From: Phellopilus nigrolimitatus
Lineage: Eukaryota > Basidiomycota > Agaricomycetes > Hymenochaetales > Hymenochaetaceae
NCBI GenBank assembly: GCA_021029095.1
Contig: JAJOHG010000007.1
Span: 496,001-560,000, forward strand
Reading direction: 5' to 3'
Length of the DNA stretch: 64,000 bases
Part shown: piece after piece, positions 34,718 through 48,100 of the stretch
Layout: the number at the start of each line of letters is the position of its first letter
Position numbering within the stretch: the stretch's first letter is position 1
The notes under the pieces: model-generated
Databases searched by the model: none
The model's input: the letters and a program-made list of their open reading frames with translations, nothing else
Told to the model about the DNA's origin: nothing
Translations under genes and position numbers: made by a program

Positions 34718-37700
34718 GCTGTTCCCGTTTACGAAACTTCCTGACAACAAGACCAAAGCCTTTCGTATACAGGCCGTCAACTACGGCCGTCGACGTCAAA
34801 GAAGGAGGGAGAGAGATGAAGACGCCGATCAGCATCATGCTCAACGTTGCAGTGCTACGTACTTATCCCAAAGCGCGCGAACTTCAGGGGCGCGTCCGTC
34901 CGTGATTTTCAGTACATCCGAGGCCACCATCCCTGATGTTTCTGCATATATGCAACATCAGTAAAATGGGAAATACTAATCTTGGATCTCAGCAAATTTA
35001 TCTTCTTATGTGCTCTTCTCCGTCGGGCTGAGATTTCATGCAATCAAAGAGAATATACTCGGATTACAAGGCAGTAACTAATACAGAACCCTGAGTTTAT
35101 GAGTGTTGTTGCCCACTGGTTACTGTTTGTCGAGGGAGGCATAAGCGTCTATCGAGGGCTACAAAGAAGTTTTCGCGCAGGGTTTCCCTTCGCTTTCCCC
35201 GCTTTCAGATTTGATTGATTTCGATCATAATTGACAGACGAGCTATGTAATGTCAACGTCGGTTAAGTTGAATTTTTCATGAAGTCAGAGTAATACAACA
35301 ATTAATGAGAGAGCTGCAACGACTCCGATGTATTCGAGGAGGCTATCGGTTTATTTATCAGTCGCGAGCCGCAATGTCCAGCATCGCTACGAATCGCCGC
35401 GGTCCGATATATTACTTGCCGCCGTACCGTTGGTCGTCAAACTTCCATTCAACTTCCGATTGCAGAACAGCAGCCAATACTCTTGCAAAATGTCTTGCGA
35501 ATTTGGGCGACTACGAAGGGCACTGGACGCTTGTATTTGCCGCTGATGGTAGCTTCACTTCTAAATCAATCCCAGAATGTTCGCTATAAGCCTTGTGTAA
35601 ACAAACATGCAGCCAAGAGTCAGAACAAGTTCGACTAATAAGATTATCCTCATACCTCATATGCGTTTGTTGACACCTACAGCGTGAACAGGAAGTCAAA
35701 GAATACCACCATATATGATATAGCAGATAGAAGTCCGAGTCCGAACTTAGTAGGTTTGAGCTTGCTGCTGACTTGTAGATTTAGAGAGAAAGAGTCCTCA
35801 TAGGGCTTAGAACTTTGGTCCGATTCTCAAGGAAGGAAAAACTGCATTCCGTCCTTCCTTTGCGGTCTTCATAAGCACATCTTGAAAGCGAAGACTCGCA
35901 ATGTAGAAACTAGCACATCCATGCATATGAGGAAGGAAGCGAGCGAAGACAAGCTGCGCTCCTTCGTGAGGGCTTGTATTGACCACCGGCCTTCCAAGAT
36001 GAGTGAACCTGTCAAAATTAAAAATTCTAGCCGTATTGTACACAGAGCGTGTTGAGATGCGAGATCTCCGAAAAGGCAAAAATGGGTTTTGACTGTACGA
36101 TAATACCTTGGAGTCGAACTGAGAAGATTCCTGAGAATAAATTAAGATCCGATATTTATGAGAAAGGTGTGCATAAAGATCTTTTATACCAAATCCGGGC
36201 TAGACGCTATTTCCTGGATTTCTGACGTTACGGACAAGGCCTGGCCCGTAACGTCACAAGTCATGAGGCATGCTTGTCAGTTGATAAAGCAGCTTTAGGA
36301 GTAATTTATTGTGCCGTACTGCAGAGATACACCCGTTACTAATGAGTATATTGGATGAGTCCGTCATTTACCCGCAGAAAGCACATAGACAGGTCTCTGA
36401 TTGATAAATATGACTTACAAATTGTGAACGGTCGCCCTGGGAGGAAAAACTAGATCCACGAACAGACATTAATTTGAAGTCTCGGAAGCGAGAAGGGTGG
36501 GTTTGAATCACAGCGACGAGTATGTCCCTTGCGACAGCTCGGCTTGAAGCAGCTCACGTAGTGAGGTCTGTAGCGTGGAGTTTACAGTCGGATGGCTGCT
36601 GCAATAAACTGGTATAATTTTTGAGATGAACAATATCGACCTCAAAAATCCACGCACCGAGACAGTCCCGCGTGAAGCGATGCCGTATTGTAAACGAAAA
36701 TCGTCGTCGATCCCTGTTTAGAGTGTGTTCCGCCCAATATGGCAATGATTGCCGCGCCACCATGACCATCCGAATAAATCAGTGAAAACATCCAAGACTG
36801 AGCAAGGTTCTGCGAATGCTTACGCTGGAGCGTGTAGAGTGCATGTCAAATTAATCTTATAAATAAGCGGTGACTCCAGAAGAAATGTCACTATTTATTC
36901 TGGAACCTCAGGCAGACATAGCGAATATGTATTGGAGGCAAATAGGACACACCTACATGAGCCACATCAACGTACAAAACTATGTTCATTAAAAATAATT
37001 GAGACAAACCGAATTGTACCTGGAGATAAACGCAGATAAGGTGCCAAAAAAAATCATCAGTCTGAATCCTAATTCGTGCCTGGATGGAATCCACAAAAGC
37101 AAGCTCGATTCTGATACAAGGCGACTCTACACAAAAAATTCCCCAAAATTGAGCGTCGTACCGAAGGGCTGTGCAAAAGCTCTCACCGATATCGGAAAAG
37201 AATGGCTCAGAAGTTGCCGCTGGTCTGGAATTAAAGGCCAAAAGTCTGATGCTTCGGTGTCAGACAACTTAAAATACGTGGCTAACGAACACACCTGAGC
37301 ATCTGGACCAGAGAACCTGTTGGTGTTCGACGAGTGTGAGATCAGATAAGAGTTCTCCTTCCTCGCAATCTGCCAGAGTCGACACTTCGGAGGAACTGAA
37401 GACTTCAAGGAGCCTAGGTCAATACAGTCGCGACTCGCCCGTCCAGTCCAGGCTCTGATCGTCGCGCCGAACAAGCAGCCCCTTTTGAGAAAAAAAGAAG
37501 TAGAGAAATATGCATGCATCGCAGATCATCATGACAGCCTGTTCATTGCGCGTGTTGCAGTGTCGTAGTGCTCAGAGGGATTTCGTACATGCTTAGGATA
37601 AAGGAAAGAACATTAGCAAATTCACAAATTGAGTCGTATATATTCAGACTGCTGGGGCAAGAGGATACCTGAGGAGAGATGATATCAATAGTAAGGTCTA

Positions 37701-37803
37701 CACAACTTGCAAGGGTATAAAAAGATCATGAAAAGATAGGAAGAAAGAGCCAACACAGGAATATGCAGAAGAAGAAAAGATACGAAATGTTCTGTGCACA
37801 CTA
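34718..37803. other. Three-kilobase region without an assignable gene
   Basis: Upstream of Shr3 and downstream of the RhoGAP gene. Two minus-strand pieces have some protein texture. The first, 36079-35807, ends in KTAKEGRNAVFPSLRIGPKF and a stop. The second, at about 37500-37290, in one frame reads RRDDQSLDWTGESRLY, then a stop, then LLEVFSSSEVSTLADCEEGE. Neither could be extended into a gene with consistent splice phases, and I do not recognise them. An 11-bp inverted repeat at 36223-36256 is listed separately. Confidence 0.35.
36223..36256. repeat. Perfect 11-bp inverted repeat with CRE-like half sites
   Basis: TGACGTTACGG at 36223-36233 and its exact reverse complement CCGTAACGTCA at 36246-36256 flank a 12-base spacer. 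Each arm holds a TGACGT core, the half-site of ATF/CREB-type bZIP factors. It could be a regulatory palindrome or a small hairpin; no adjacent gene start is close enough to decide. Confidence 0.6.
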
Positions 37804-40800
37804 TCAATAGACAATTAACAGGCAAAAGCGTCCCAGGAAGACAAGAGAGAGTAGAAAGGAGTTGTGTATGCACGCAGTCGGAACATGCAAATATGCCAAT
37901 ACAATGAACAACATAGTGGTGGAGGCAAGGCACGGTGGAAGAGCAAGATGACAAGGACCGAGTATGAGTGTCACCTCGGGGTGTGCACGGGTGAGACGCC
38001 GTGAGATATAGATGTTGGCGTTTTCGTAGGAGAGTGTTCGGGCCGAGGCGACACAGGGAGGCCCTGCAGCGTCATCCGACTGCGACGTCGGTCCGCTTTG
38101 GAGGTTGCCTACCGATATATTAAGTCCCCTGCTTGCGGCGACGAAGGAAGCGCGGGTTTGCGGTGACGGAACGGCTTCCAGGCCTCCTGGCGGCGGATGA
38201 AGTTGCTCTTGATATGGCTGAATGGGTGACACGGCGCGCGTGGAATCTGCAGAAGACTCGATCGTTTGCCCTTCCGTTTCTGGCTCGGTAGCTTCAGTAT
38301 CGCTTTCGTCTTGGTCGTGGATGGAAATGTCATCGCCGTCATCAGAGTGATCTTCTGCGGTGGCTTTAATGAAAGATGTGAATGAATACAATGTGTTATC
38401 TGCGCAGCACAAGCATCCACTTACCCGGAAGTGTCCTGCCAGCCAGACCGAGCATTTGATCAGCCGCAGCATCGGAATAGCGTTTGCTATTCCGTCGATT
38501 TAATCCGCCAGAGAGCCTTTTCGGAGCAGGCGCAACGGCGTCTTCCCCATCAATTGAGGAATCTGATCCTTCCCCGCCGACGTTGAAGACCCGATTGAAC
38601 TCGCCCAGCATCAAGCTAAAGACCCCAGCCGGAATACCAAGCGTAGGACTAAACACAATGCCAACATTGCGCATCGTCATCTTGTTCACGTTCGAGTTCT
38701 GAACGATGAGAATCAAGTGTGCCGTTAATGCTCGCAGCAGACTATAGTTGGCTAACGGTAATTGCGAAATTAGCTCTGAAAGTTCTTTGATACGTTCTTG
38801 CGTATCAACGAAATCTGCATTTGCAGTCAGACTCCACCATCATGAATTCAGACATAACCACGCACCGATCACAGCAAGGAAACGCATGTGTGCTTCACGA
38901 GTCAGGAGACTCGCAGGAAGCTCGCGTAGGAAGCTCTTCAGTAAACCCGCAATGGCATGCGGATCTCGCACGTCTGACGCTAGCAGGTCCACATCGCCCT
39001 CTGACAATGACATACGTCAGCGATCCACAAGCTACCATTCACCAACGACTTCTTACCTGCATTGAACCGATCTTTCAAGCTCTTGATCACAGCAGAGCTG
39101 CCACTCAGGCGGTAAATACCCTCCTCTTGATCTGCTTTGTTCGCTTCTAGGTATTCGATACAGCGGAAGACAATCGCAGGGAGGTTGGCAATCTGGCTGA
39201 CATCCAACGATTCTTCAAGAGGCACGCCGAAGACAGCCCGAGGTTGCTGGATCGGTGTATTTGCACCTTTGTCGGCTGAACAGCAAAAAGATCAACAACA
39301 AAAACATAAGTTAAGATCGTTTCACGTACCAGTAGGCCATCTCCAGAACGCTCTCGACCTGGCCTTCCTTTCACGATCATTTTCGGGAGCAGGATCCTTG
39401 CCGCCAAACTTGTAACCGGCGGGGATCGGTGTGCCACCAAGCGGGCCCGAGATCCTACCCCGCTTACTCCCGTCGTCCTTGTGTGATAAAGGCGACGCAG
39501 CTGCGGGGCTTGTTTTCTCCGGTGATGGCGAACGATCTGTTGGGGAGGGCATGACCGTGCCGAGTGTAGGGTGATAAGACGCGCGCGCCCGCTCACGCGG
39601 GCGGTGCTGCTCTGCTGGAACAGGGATCTTTCCGTTGGTCGTTAGTAGATCTGGATAGTGTCCGAGCTCCGAGTTCGAGCGCTGCCCGATCGGCGCCAAA
39701 GTGAGCGTCGCATCGCTCAGGTTCGACGTAGTTGGCAGCGAGCTCGATAGCGGCCCATCCTCGCCGCTGACCCTGTCGAGCGACCGTTTGTTCGAAGTAT
39801 CGATGAACGGCAGGCTAGACACAGAACCTTTCTCGGCGGGGGATTTTATTGGGCTTGACGATTCAAGACTTGAGAAGAATTTGGCGTTAGAGCTGTCCTG
39901 TGCAAGCTGCGAGATTGGGACGGGCGTCGCGCCACTTTTTTGAATCAGGTCCTTTGAGACGGTCCGACGATTCGGGTGGGGGCTGATTTCATTGACGCTC
40001 AGTGAACTCGTCGATGCGCGAGACTGCCCAACTCCATTCTGCTGAATGACATTGGTCGCGGTATTTATCGGCATGCTAGGCGGTTTCTCATCCTCGTTGT
40101 ACGAGCCCATGACGTATCGCACTAAAACCTCAACCCACGAGTCACGCTCGCGGTCGCTTTCTGCACAGAGTACATGTCTCGTGTTCTGACCGACCGGTCC
40201 CCGCTTTTGCTCGATGATCAGAAATGCATGTCGAAACTCGTTCTCATCATCCGAATCACGACTGCTGCCTGGCTTCTGCTGTCGACCGATTTGTGCGCCA
40301 GTAATCTGAATAGATCCTAAGTGCGCACCGCCTCTCTGTTAAATGAGGTCTGTGAGCTGTAGAGTATACATCGTACAGTGTACTCACGTTCTCATAGTAC
40401 TCCAGTACTGGACCTTGCAACACGAAGTATCGTGTCTTCCAGCCTCCAAAGTTCTTGCCCCTTTTTGTCAAGTAGCCCTCCTTGTACCCGTTCTTCGTGA
40501 CGGGCGAGCGTTCGCGCACGACATCCGAACTAAAGAACACGATGATCTCGTTCTTGTCCTTAATCGGGAGGTTCATGACCGACTGCAAGTAGGCTTGTAA
40601 CATCTTTTTGCGCTGATCCACCTTCGCAGGGGCGTGGTCCTTGAAGAGCTTGTTGTCCGGTAAGGGCTCGATTTTCTTCACCAGTGTCCGACCACACCTG
40701 CTGCGTAGCCGGCCATCGAGAGCTAGCACATCGGAGTAGAACTTCTCGATCTATTATATGTGAAGAGAGAGATGCACAGCGAGATCAGCTGAGACAAGGT

Positions 40801-42878
40801 TAGGACACTGTATGCACCACGCACCTGCCACGACTCCTTCCCTACAACGTGAATCGCGATCACGAAGCTCAACACCTCCTTCCCCTTATCATTCGCCCTG
40901 ATGTGGCTTCCTAAAATCTCCACCGTCGACGTCTTAAGATCCGTATTGAGCAAGGGCATCTGACGAAATGTTGCAGCGGGCAGGTTGGTGGGCATGATGA
41001 AGGAATCAACCCTCTTGTCGCGCGGGCGCTTCGCAGCAGGTCCTGCATCTGGCGCAAGCGTGCCACCCGAAGACGTAACCGGACTCATCGAGGCTGTTAA
41101 TGAGGAGCCACTCGCGTTCATGTTCGTGTTTCCGTCAGTCCCGCTTCCGTTAACGCCGTACGGGTGCGTAGGTGACAGCGGAAGTTTGCTCGATGGAGAA
41201 ACCGTCGCAGGTGGGAGTGGAAACTGATCGGCAGTGGCCGTGATGTTGGCGACGCGCAGTTTCGGCAGCTGGTCCGTACCTGCGCGTGCCGGAGCTTCGC
41301 CCAGTTTGGGCTTGTACCCATAATTAACAGCCGCGTCGTCCACTCCTTCCGTATCGAGTTCGGAGTCCGTCTCCCGCGCCCGTACATCTTCACTTAGTCG
41401 ATGTTCACTCTCGCTTTCGTCGGTCGTGTCAAGCTCGAGGAAGGGTCGCGGACTAGCTGATTCGTCGCCTCTGCTCCTTAGTTCCTCCGGCACTTTGGAA
41501 AGAGCATGTTCACCATTTATTCCGCGCGGACCCCATGGATCTGGAGGACCACCAATATGAGGAGATGATATAGGAGAATCAGCCAAGTTCGCGTAGTATC
41601 TTCTAGCTTCGTCAGGGAGGCTAATCCTACTTTCGCGAGACGCCTTACGCGAGGAGGGCGTTGTCAAATAATTTGGAGCCAAAGTGACAGAGACCGAGCT
41701 TATTGAAGCAGTCGAGCTAGGCTCCTCGATAGGTGCAGGACTGGTTTCCATAGTTTGAACCACCTGAGATATCTCCCTGGAGATTATGGGGGTGTTAATA
41801 GATGGGATGACAAGGCCAACCGATGACGGTTTCGCAGTTTCCGGCGGATCCTCGCTCGTCTTCGGGCTGATATTAACGACCACCTGTTGAGAAGGGGAAT
41901 GATCAACGGTAGACGTTGAAGATCCTGATGGCAAAGATTCTGTTCGCACCGGAATACTAAGTGGCGGGGGTGATGAAGTCTGTCGTATTTCATATGGCAA
42001 AGTATCGTTCGATGCACGACTCGCATGTGAACTCATCTGATCATTTAATGATGAAGGTGAAGTAGGAGTTTCGCGACCATTTGTCAAATTAGGTGCCGAG
42101 GACTCTGGTTGGGTATTACTTCGTTCTCTTTCCTGGCCTCTAATACGCTCATGCGAGCGGGAAGCCGTCGTTGTTGTCTGTGCCCGCTGATCACTCCGTG
42201 ACGTAGTTCGTCTTCGAGGATGCACTGCATATAGAGGGAAGTGTGGGCGAATATGAGCGAAAAACGTACGATATGTTTTCTGCTAAAAATGTAAAACAAA
42301 GAGCGAAACGCACCATGGTTATCCTCAGAATGATGCCTGCCGGACTTATGTCTCGAGTGATTCGACTCTGATACGGTGCTTTCAGCGATACGGTTTTCGT
42401 CGATGGAAGTGTTTGCGGGCATATGTGCTGTTGACGTTGAGGGCCGCACGAGACGTCTATCGTCCTGCTGCTCTCCATCGGCGTGCTCGAATTTGGCAAG
42501 ACGTAGCCTCAGCGCGTCTCTCTCCGCCCTGATCCTCTTTACATCAGCCGCGGCGAGTTGATAATTGTTGCGCTGCTTTTTGAGATGATTCCAAAGCTGG
42601 GAGTTCTGCGCGCTAAGGGAGTTGCGCTCTTGCAGAGCTGTCTCGAGCGCAGCGCGCATCGGGTCCGGAGCGGCTGCATGTGCAGCGAGCGCCTGCTCGA
42701 CAGTAGAGGGGGAGCTCATTATCGCGCTGTCCTCGCTGCCAATCCCGGAAGAGGAGGTCGCGAAGGGCACTGAGCCGGCGTGGGCAACGCGACCAGCGGT
42801 GGGGGACGAAGTAGAGTGCGAGCGGGATGAAAGTGAGGAGGGCGACGCTGTGACGCGGGAAGCGATGGCAGGGTCCAT
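37804..42878 (-). CDS. Bem3-type Rho GTPase-activating protein (PX-PH-RhoGAP)
   Basis: Stimulates GTP hydrolysis by Rho-family GTPases (Cdc42 in the Bem3 group) at sites of polarised growth. Eight exons (42878-42314, 42224-40825, 40750-40388, 40335-39330, 39275-39057, 39000-38866, 38814-38425, 38363-37804) give 1545 residues. Order: an N-terminal coiled coil (ALQERNSLSAQNSQLWNHLK), a long Ser/Pro-rich region, a PX domain (FYSDVLALDGRLR, then PLPDNKLFKDHAPAKVDQRK), a PH domain (KEGYLTKRGKNFGGWKTRYF, then DSWVEVLVRYV), and RhoGAP with the arginine finger in EGIYRLSGSS (about residue 1167) and VVIKSLKDRF-like helices. The first ATG in frame is taken; upstream codons are open but lack an ATG. The last ~55 residues are an odd hydrophobic tail, so a further intron near 37970 and a different end are possible. 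Confidence 0.85.
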
Positions 42879-45191
42879 TAAGCCAAGAACGCCGTGCTCA
42901 GCAGCGACGAAAGTGGCTTGGACGGGGTGCACGATGAGGAATGAGAAAGAGAGAAGGGCGGCGTTGTCAACGGTGGTCGGTGGCAAGAGCCGGTTTGCGT
43001 ATCACGCGCCTCGTACCCGAGATGCAACTTACTTATTGGATTTTTCCCACCGCTTTAAATTTCCATTCCTTTATTCTTTTCTCTTTCATTTTCTCCTATG
43101 GTCCTTCTGTGAATTCGCCTCGTTCTTCACTCGTCTCCTCAGTCAATTTGCTCAGGATTTGTCTTATCCTGGCCAGTGTAGTCTTGTAGAGACGTGCCCG
43201 AGCCCGAGCTAGCCGCATCCATTCAGTGCAGCATATACGCGCACGGAAACGCTCAGGCCCCAGGTGAGGTACCGCCGGCGCCATTCTCAAACTCTCATCT
43301 CATCTCTTGCGCTCGCTTCAATAGTTACTTGTCATCTCATCTCTACGAACGTCTATATGAAAGCGAATACAAACCATATCAGTTGTCCCCTCCAGATAGG
43401 CTCACTTTACTTTCAAGTCTGGAATTGGTGTTTAGCTCAAAGAGCTCAAAGAACTCGATCGCGGTTCGCTTCGCTTGCATCAGATGCCCAGCGTGCAGAT
43501 CCTCACTTTTACGTGACCTGTCAATGCGTACTTTTGTTGAACTTTGAGTCTGAAGCCCTCCGACGTAGTTTTCTGTGCATATCGGCTTTCAAGAGGCTTT
43601 GCCGTCGACATTCGTTTTTTTCAATACTGAGTGTTGTAGAGTTCGAGATAAGTACTATATTTCTAATACATCCACTATTTTTTCCCCTCAGCCTTTGTCT
43701 TTGAACTAGCTTGGCACGCGGAGGCGAATAAAACATCTGCCGCAGGCGGACTTTATTAGAAAAGACCGTTCCGTGTAACGGCGTTCGGCGAACGCTTACG
43801 CTCCTCTCCTCTCGAACCTGTTTCTCATTTAGGTCCTTCAACACCTAAACTGGCACCTTCGCCATCTTTGATCTCATAAAACTCTGAACTCTGGCATCTC
43901 TCTTCCGAGGACTCGCAATTTGGTTTCATTGAGCTTCGAAAGCCCCCCTGTCTGTTGGCTTTTGTCTGATTGGGTTAACATTCGCCCGATCGCGTTTGCC
44001 ACTGGACGCCAAAAGATCCAATGCACTTACGAGTTGGGAGATCGCCTGCTTTCTTACTGGACTGGGAATGCGTTTTCCCCAACCCGTTCGCCTTCTCTGC
44101 AAACTGTGAGTTTGCAACGGTTTCTCTACGACCATGTGCCGCGCTCTTCCCGATACTCATCTCGCATTATTCCGCCTTTGTCTCTGTCTCCCTTACTTCG
44201 CGCGCTTCTCCAAGGCCTTGACAACGATTGACATGCTGGTCAGAAGCATCTCTGGTCTTCAAAGGCCGCTTCCTTTGTAAACGCCGTAATTGATGTGTGA
44301 CGTCTGGCGTTAACGGTCTATCCACCTAATCCGCTCGGGTGGCTCAAGAGAGAAGCCATCACAATAACGAACTAACAACCGTTTCAAGCCCCATTCGCGG
44401 TATGGTGCGGCCCAGTCGGGCTGCTTCTTCACTACGGTCGCAGTTAATCTTACAAACCGACGAACTCGCTAGACGCACGCCAACAATCCTAAATATAGGT
44501 CCATCTTACTACACGTAGTAGCGCCATGAACCAGGTCCGGATTTGTTCCGCCTATTGGGAGCCACAATTTAGGTACAGGAGACAGTGCTCTCTAAGATAA
44601 TGTGAGAGCTGGATGTGACTGGCCATGTATTACTTTCGTCGCTAATACTTTCAGCAACCCACTGTCACACCACTGCCCTCCAACTCACACTCAAAATTTA
44701 CTCCCGCTCAAAACTTATTCATTGATAGCTTGTTCATTTCATGCGGGAAACTTCTAGCTCAGCCATGTATTCTTACTCAGTTTGTTAGCAAATCCTCGAT
44801 TTTAAATTTTTCCTCGGTACAATCTCTTGCCTATGATTGGCTCTTCGAAGCCAAATCTTAAGCTTAAGTAAGCATAATCTGCTGAAACTCAATTCGAAAC
44901 GCACACTGGCAGCCCTTCCTGTGCATGAAGGGGGTATTTTGATGATGAACAGGCCTCCTTTCAGCCAAACACACTGCATGCTTATCTCTGTCCTATTATT
45001 CTGATACTCAACTAGAACGACCATCTCAACGATCTTGCGCCCTAGATATCACTTCGACTCAACGCTGAGTTTGAGTCCAAGGCGCCTACGAAGTGAACTT
45101 TGAAACGCGGCTCGCGCCCAAGAGCTGAGACGGAAATTTCAGTTAACTGTATCTCTACGCTCGATCTCCAGTTCTTCTAAGAACGCGAAAA
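42879..45191. promoter_or_regulatory. Divergent promoter region between RhoGAP and serine dehydratase
   Basis: A 2.3-kb stretch between two divergently transcribed genes. It is comparatively AT-rich with pyrimidine-rich segments near 43050-43150 and 43270-43700. I found no coding exon with consistent splice sites. Both promoters and probably UTR introns lie here, but I cannot place specific elements. Confidence 0.4.
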
Positions 45192-48100
45192 ATGCTGGCC
45201 ACGGCAGTTCGTCGCACCGTCGCGCTTGGGCGCGTACCCCGCGCCATGCGTGACCGTCTCGAGCGCACGACATCACCGGTTCTCGTTGCATTCCAAAGAT
45301 CGATATCGCAGTCGTTTCCGCGCGAAGCTCTGCGCGTTGATATGCGGAAGGACAAAGAAGAAGGAGAGAAAGAAGTGCGGGACGTGGTGACAGCGCCACG
45401 CCCCGACGAACACGCGGTCATCTCGACGTTTGACTTGTTCAGTATTGGAGGTGAATGTTTTTACTATATCTTCGTTTCAATGTTATGCCAACTAACTAAC
45501 CGTGTTACACCGTGTCTTATCACTCATGTACGTTACGAAATTAATTTGACATATGGAATAAGTTGGCCCGAGCAGCTCTCACACCGTGGGCCCAATGCGT
45601 GCTGGAAACATCTTCATCAACGATCTGGCGGAGCTCGAGCTTCTAGAGAAGGTTAAGACGATCAAAATCACGCTGTGAGTTCTGCCTACATGTCTCTATC
45701 GTGTCAAGCTCGTACGTTTGACTGAGTTGACTAGTTATGGTTCACTAGCCGCGACAGGTTAGAACTAATTTACTGAATTACGTCGTAAAAGCTTACGAAG
45801 GGTATTCTTGTTTGATAGGGAAAGGGTGAGTACGCTTTCGACCGGTGTGCATCTGTCGCGGTGTTCATTCTTGCTATTGCGGATAGCCATCATACCCCAC
45901 AAGCGATTCTCCTCGGCCTAGAAGGTCTTTTCTCATTTTTCCTTCTTTGCTCCTCTTTATTCATTGCAATCTGTCCAGGCTCCGACCCCGAGACGATTGA
46001 CACGGGGACGATTGCTTCGCGATACAACGACGTTTTGGAGAACAAGCACCTCATGCTCGGCGGGAAGCATCGTATTGTATACGACATGGACCGCGACATG
46101 CTGTGGCGCTGGGACCAGGTGCTGAAGACGCACCCGAACGGGATGCGCTTCTCGGTGTTTGGGGAGGACGGTGAGCTGCTTGCTACGAACGAGTACTTTA
46201 GGTGGGCTTGCTTGCATTTTCTTCTACGCCAGATTGCATTCTTCCGTAGAAACTGAACATGTGCCTTTCCATGCAGCGTTGGTGGTGGATTTGTGGTGAA
46301 CGAGAAAACAAAAGGTTTGCGGCTGTCCTTGTTCTTGAGAATGACGTGGCCAGATGCGTTTATTGACATCCGTATATTTCAGTCGATGAAAACTTGTTCT
46401 ACAAGGGAGTGAACAAGCATAAAGTTGAACCTGCCCGACTTACGCAACACCACGAGCAATCCACAACAACTGACCCTTCTCATCCTCCATACGCCTTCCA
46501 TTCAGGCGACAGTCTCCTTGCACTTACGAAAAAGCACAATGTCAGTAAAAATTAAAATTAAAACCAAAAAGTGAATGGCTGACGTTAGCTCATAGATGAC
46601 TATTGCCCAAATTGTATATGATAACGAACGATACTTCCATTCTCACGAAGACATCCGCGAGAAGGTGTGTGTATTAATGTTTAGAAATTTGAAATTGAAA
46701 TGAAATGAAATAATCCCTTTAATGACTTAATGTCGATAGCTCATGCAAATCTGGGCTGTAATGGACAACTGCATTCGCACTGGAGTCGCTACCACGGAAA
46801 CCACGCTTCCCGGCCGGCTTAATTTGCGCCGTCGCGCACCTATGTTGTACAGACGGCTCATGCGAGGGTGAACACCGTTTGACCTCTAGACCAGCGCCAT
46901 GAATAACTCGTGTAAAATTTCTTTCGAACTACAGATTTTATCCCGGTGTCGCGTCAGGTGGCTCCTTCCCTGCTATCGAAGGCGGGACGCCTTCATCAGG
47001 CGTAATTGGCGCACCGCTCGGTTCTGTCCCGTCTGCTGATAACGCGAAGTTTTCCTCGCCAGGTGGAGCGGGGAACCGCGACGTATCGGCCTCTCGTCCT
47101 GCGCGTGTCGTCGGATCCTTTGATCACCCTCTTCTGCCGATGCCTCCGGTATGTGAGCTGACTGTCTCTTCAAACCTGTCCTTGGTTAGAGATGCAGAAT
47201 GGTCGGCTTTAACATTTGCTTATTATAGCGTAAAACTGTCTTTCCAGCAATAGACTTTCTCTCGTGTTATGCCATTGCTGTGAACGAGGTAAATGCCAGC
47301 GGAGGGCGCATCGTGACTTCACCTACAAATGGAGCAGCGGGCGTTATTCCCGCGGTGCTCAAATACATCGTCGAGGTTCGTTCGCCATTTCGGGCGTTTT
47401 ACGCTTACATTTACCTAAAGAACCGTTATTTAAAACACGCTCATCTAGTTCGTCAGCGACGATCCCGAAAAAAGCATCGTGACCTTCTTGTTGACCGCTT
47501 CTGTAAGTTCTTCAGTCTCGGTTCTTCCTATGGGTGATGAGAGCTGGCAATGCTGATAAATGCTGTCTAGGCCATCGGTATGCTATTTAAGCGAGGAAGC
47601 ACCATATCAGCTGCGGAGGGCGGGTGCCAGGCTGAGGTAGGAGGTACATATCGCCGGTTGTTCCATTGTTTAAATCGCCTTCTGATTCCCGCACTAAACC
47701 AGTCGCTTGCTCAATGGCCAGCGCAGGGTTTGCTGCATGCATGGGTGGTACGTTTAGTTCTTCTTTCAGGCTCTTCTTCCGCGGTTCATCGAATTGTCCG
47801 TCTATTTGTGTGTTGAACTGACCTCAAATGGCATTTATTATGATCAGCGACGCCAGAGACGGTCCTCCAGGTGCGTTCTGCTCCTTATTTATTAATGAAG
47901 ATGTTCTTTGATTGAATCGACCTGCACAAATTTTCGAAGGCGGCGGAGATCGGTATAGGTGTGTAGCTAGAGAGCTAATTACTTCTTTCCGCATTTATCG
48001 ATGGCTGACCTCGGCGAGTCCAGAACATAATCTCGGCCTGACTTGCGACCCTATTGATGGACTCGTCCAAGTGCCATGCATAGTGCGTATCAACAGGTTT

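Noticed and set aside
36095..36125. Minus-strand AGTTCGACTCC, like a tRNA B box
   Set aside because: The flanking bases do not form a T stem, and no A box or acceptor stem is present. No tRNA was found elsewhere.
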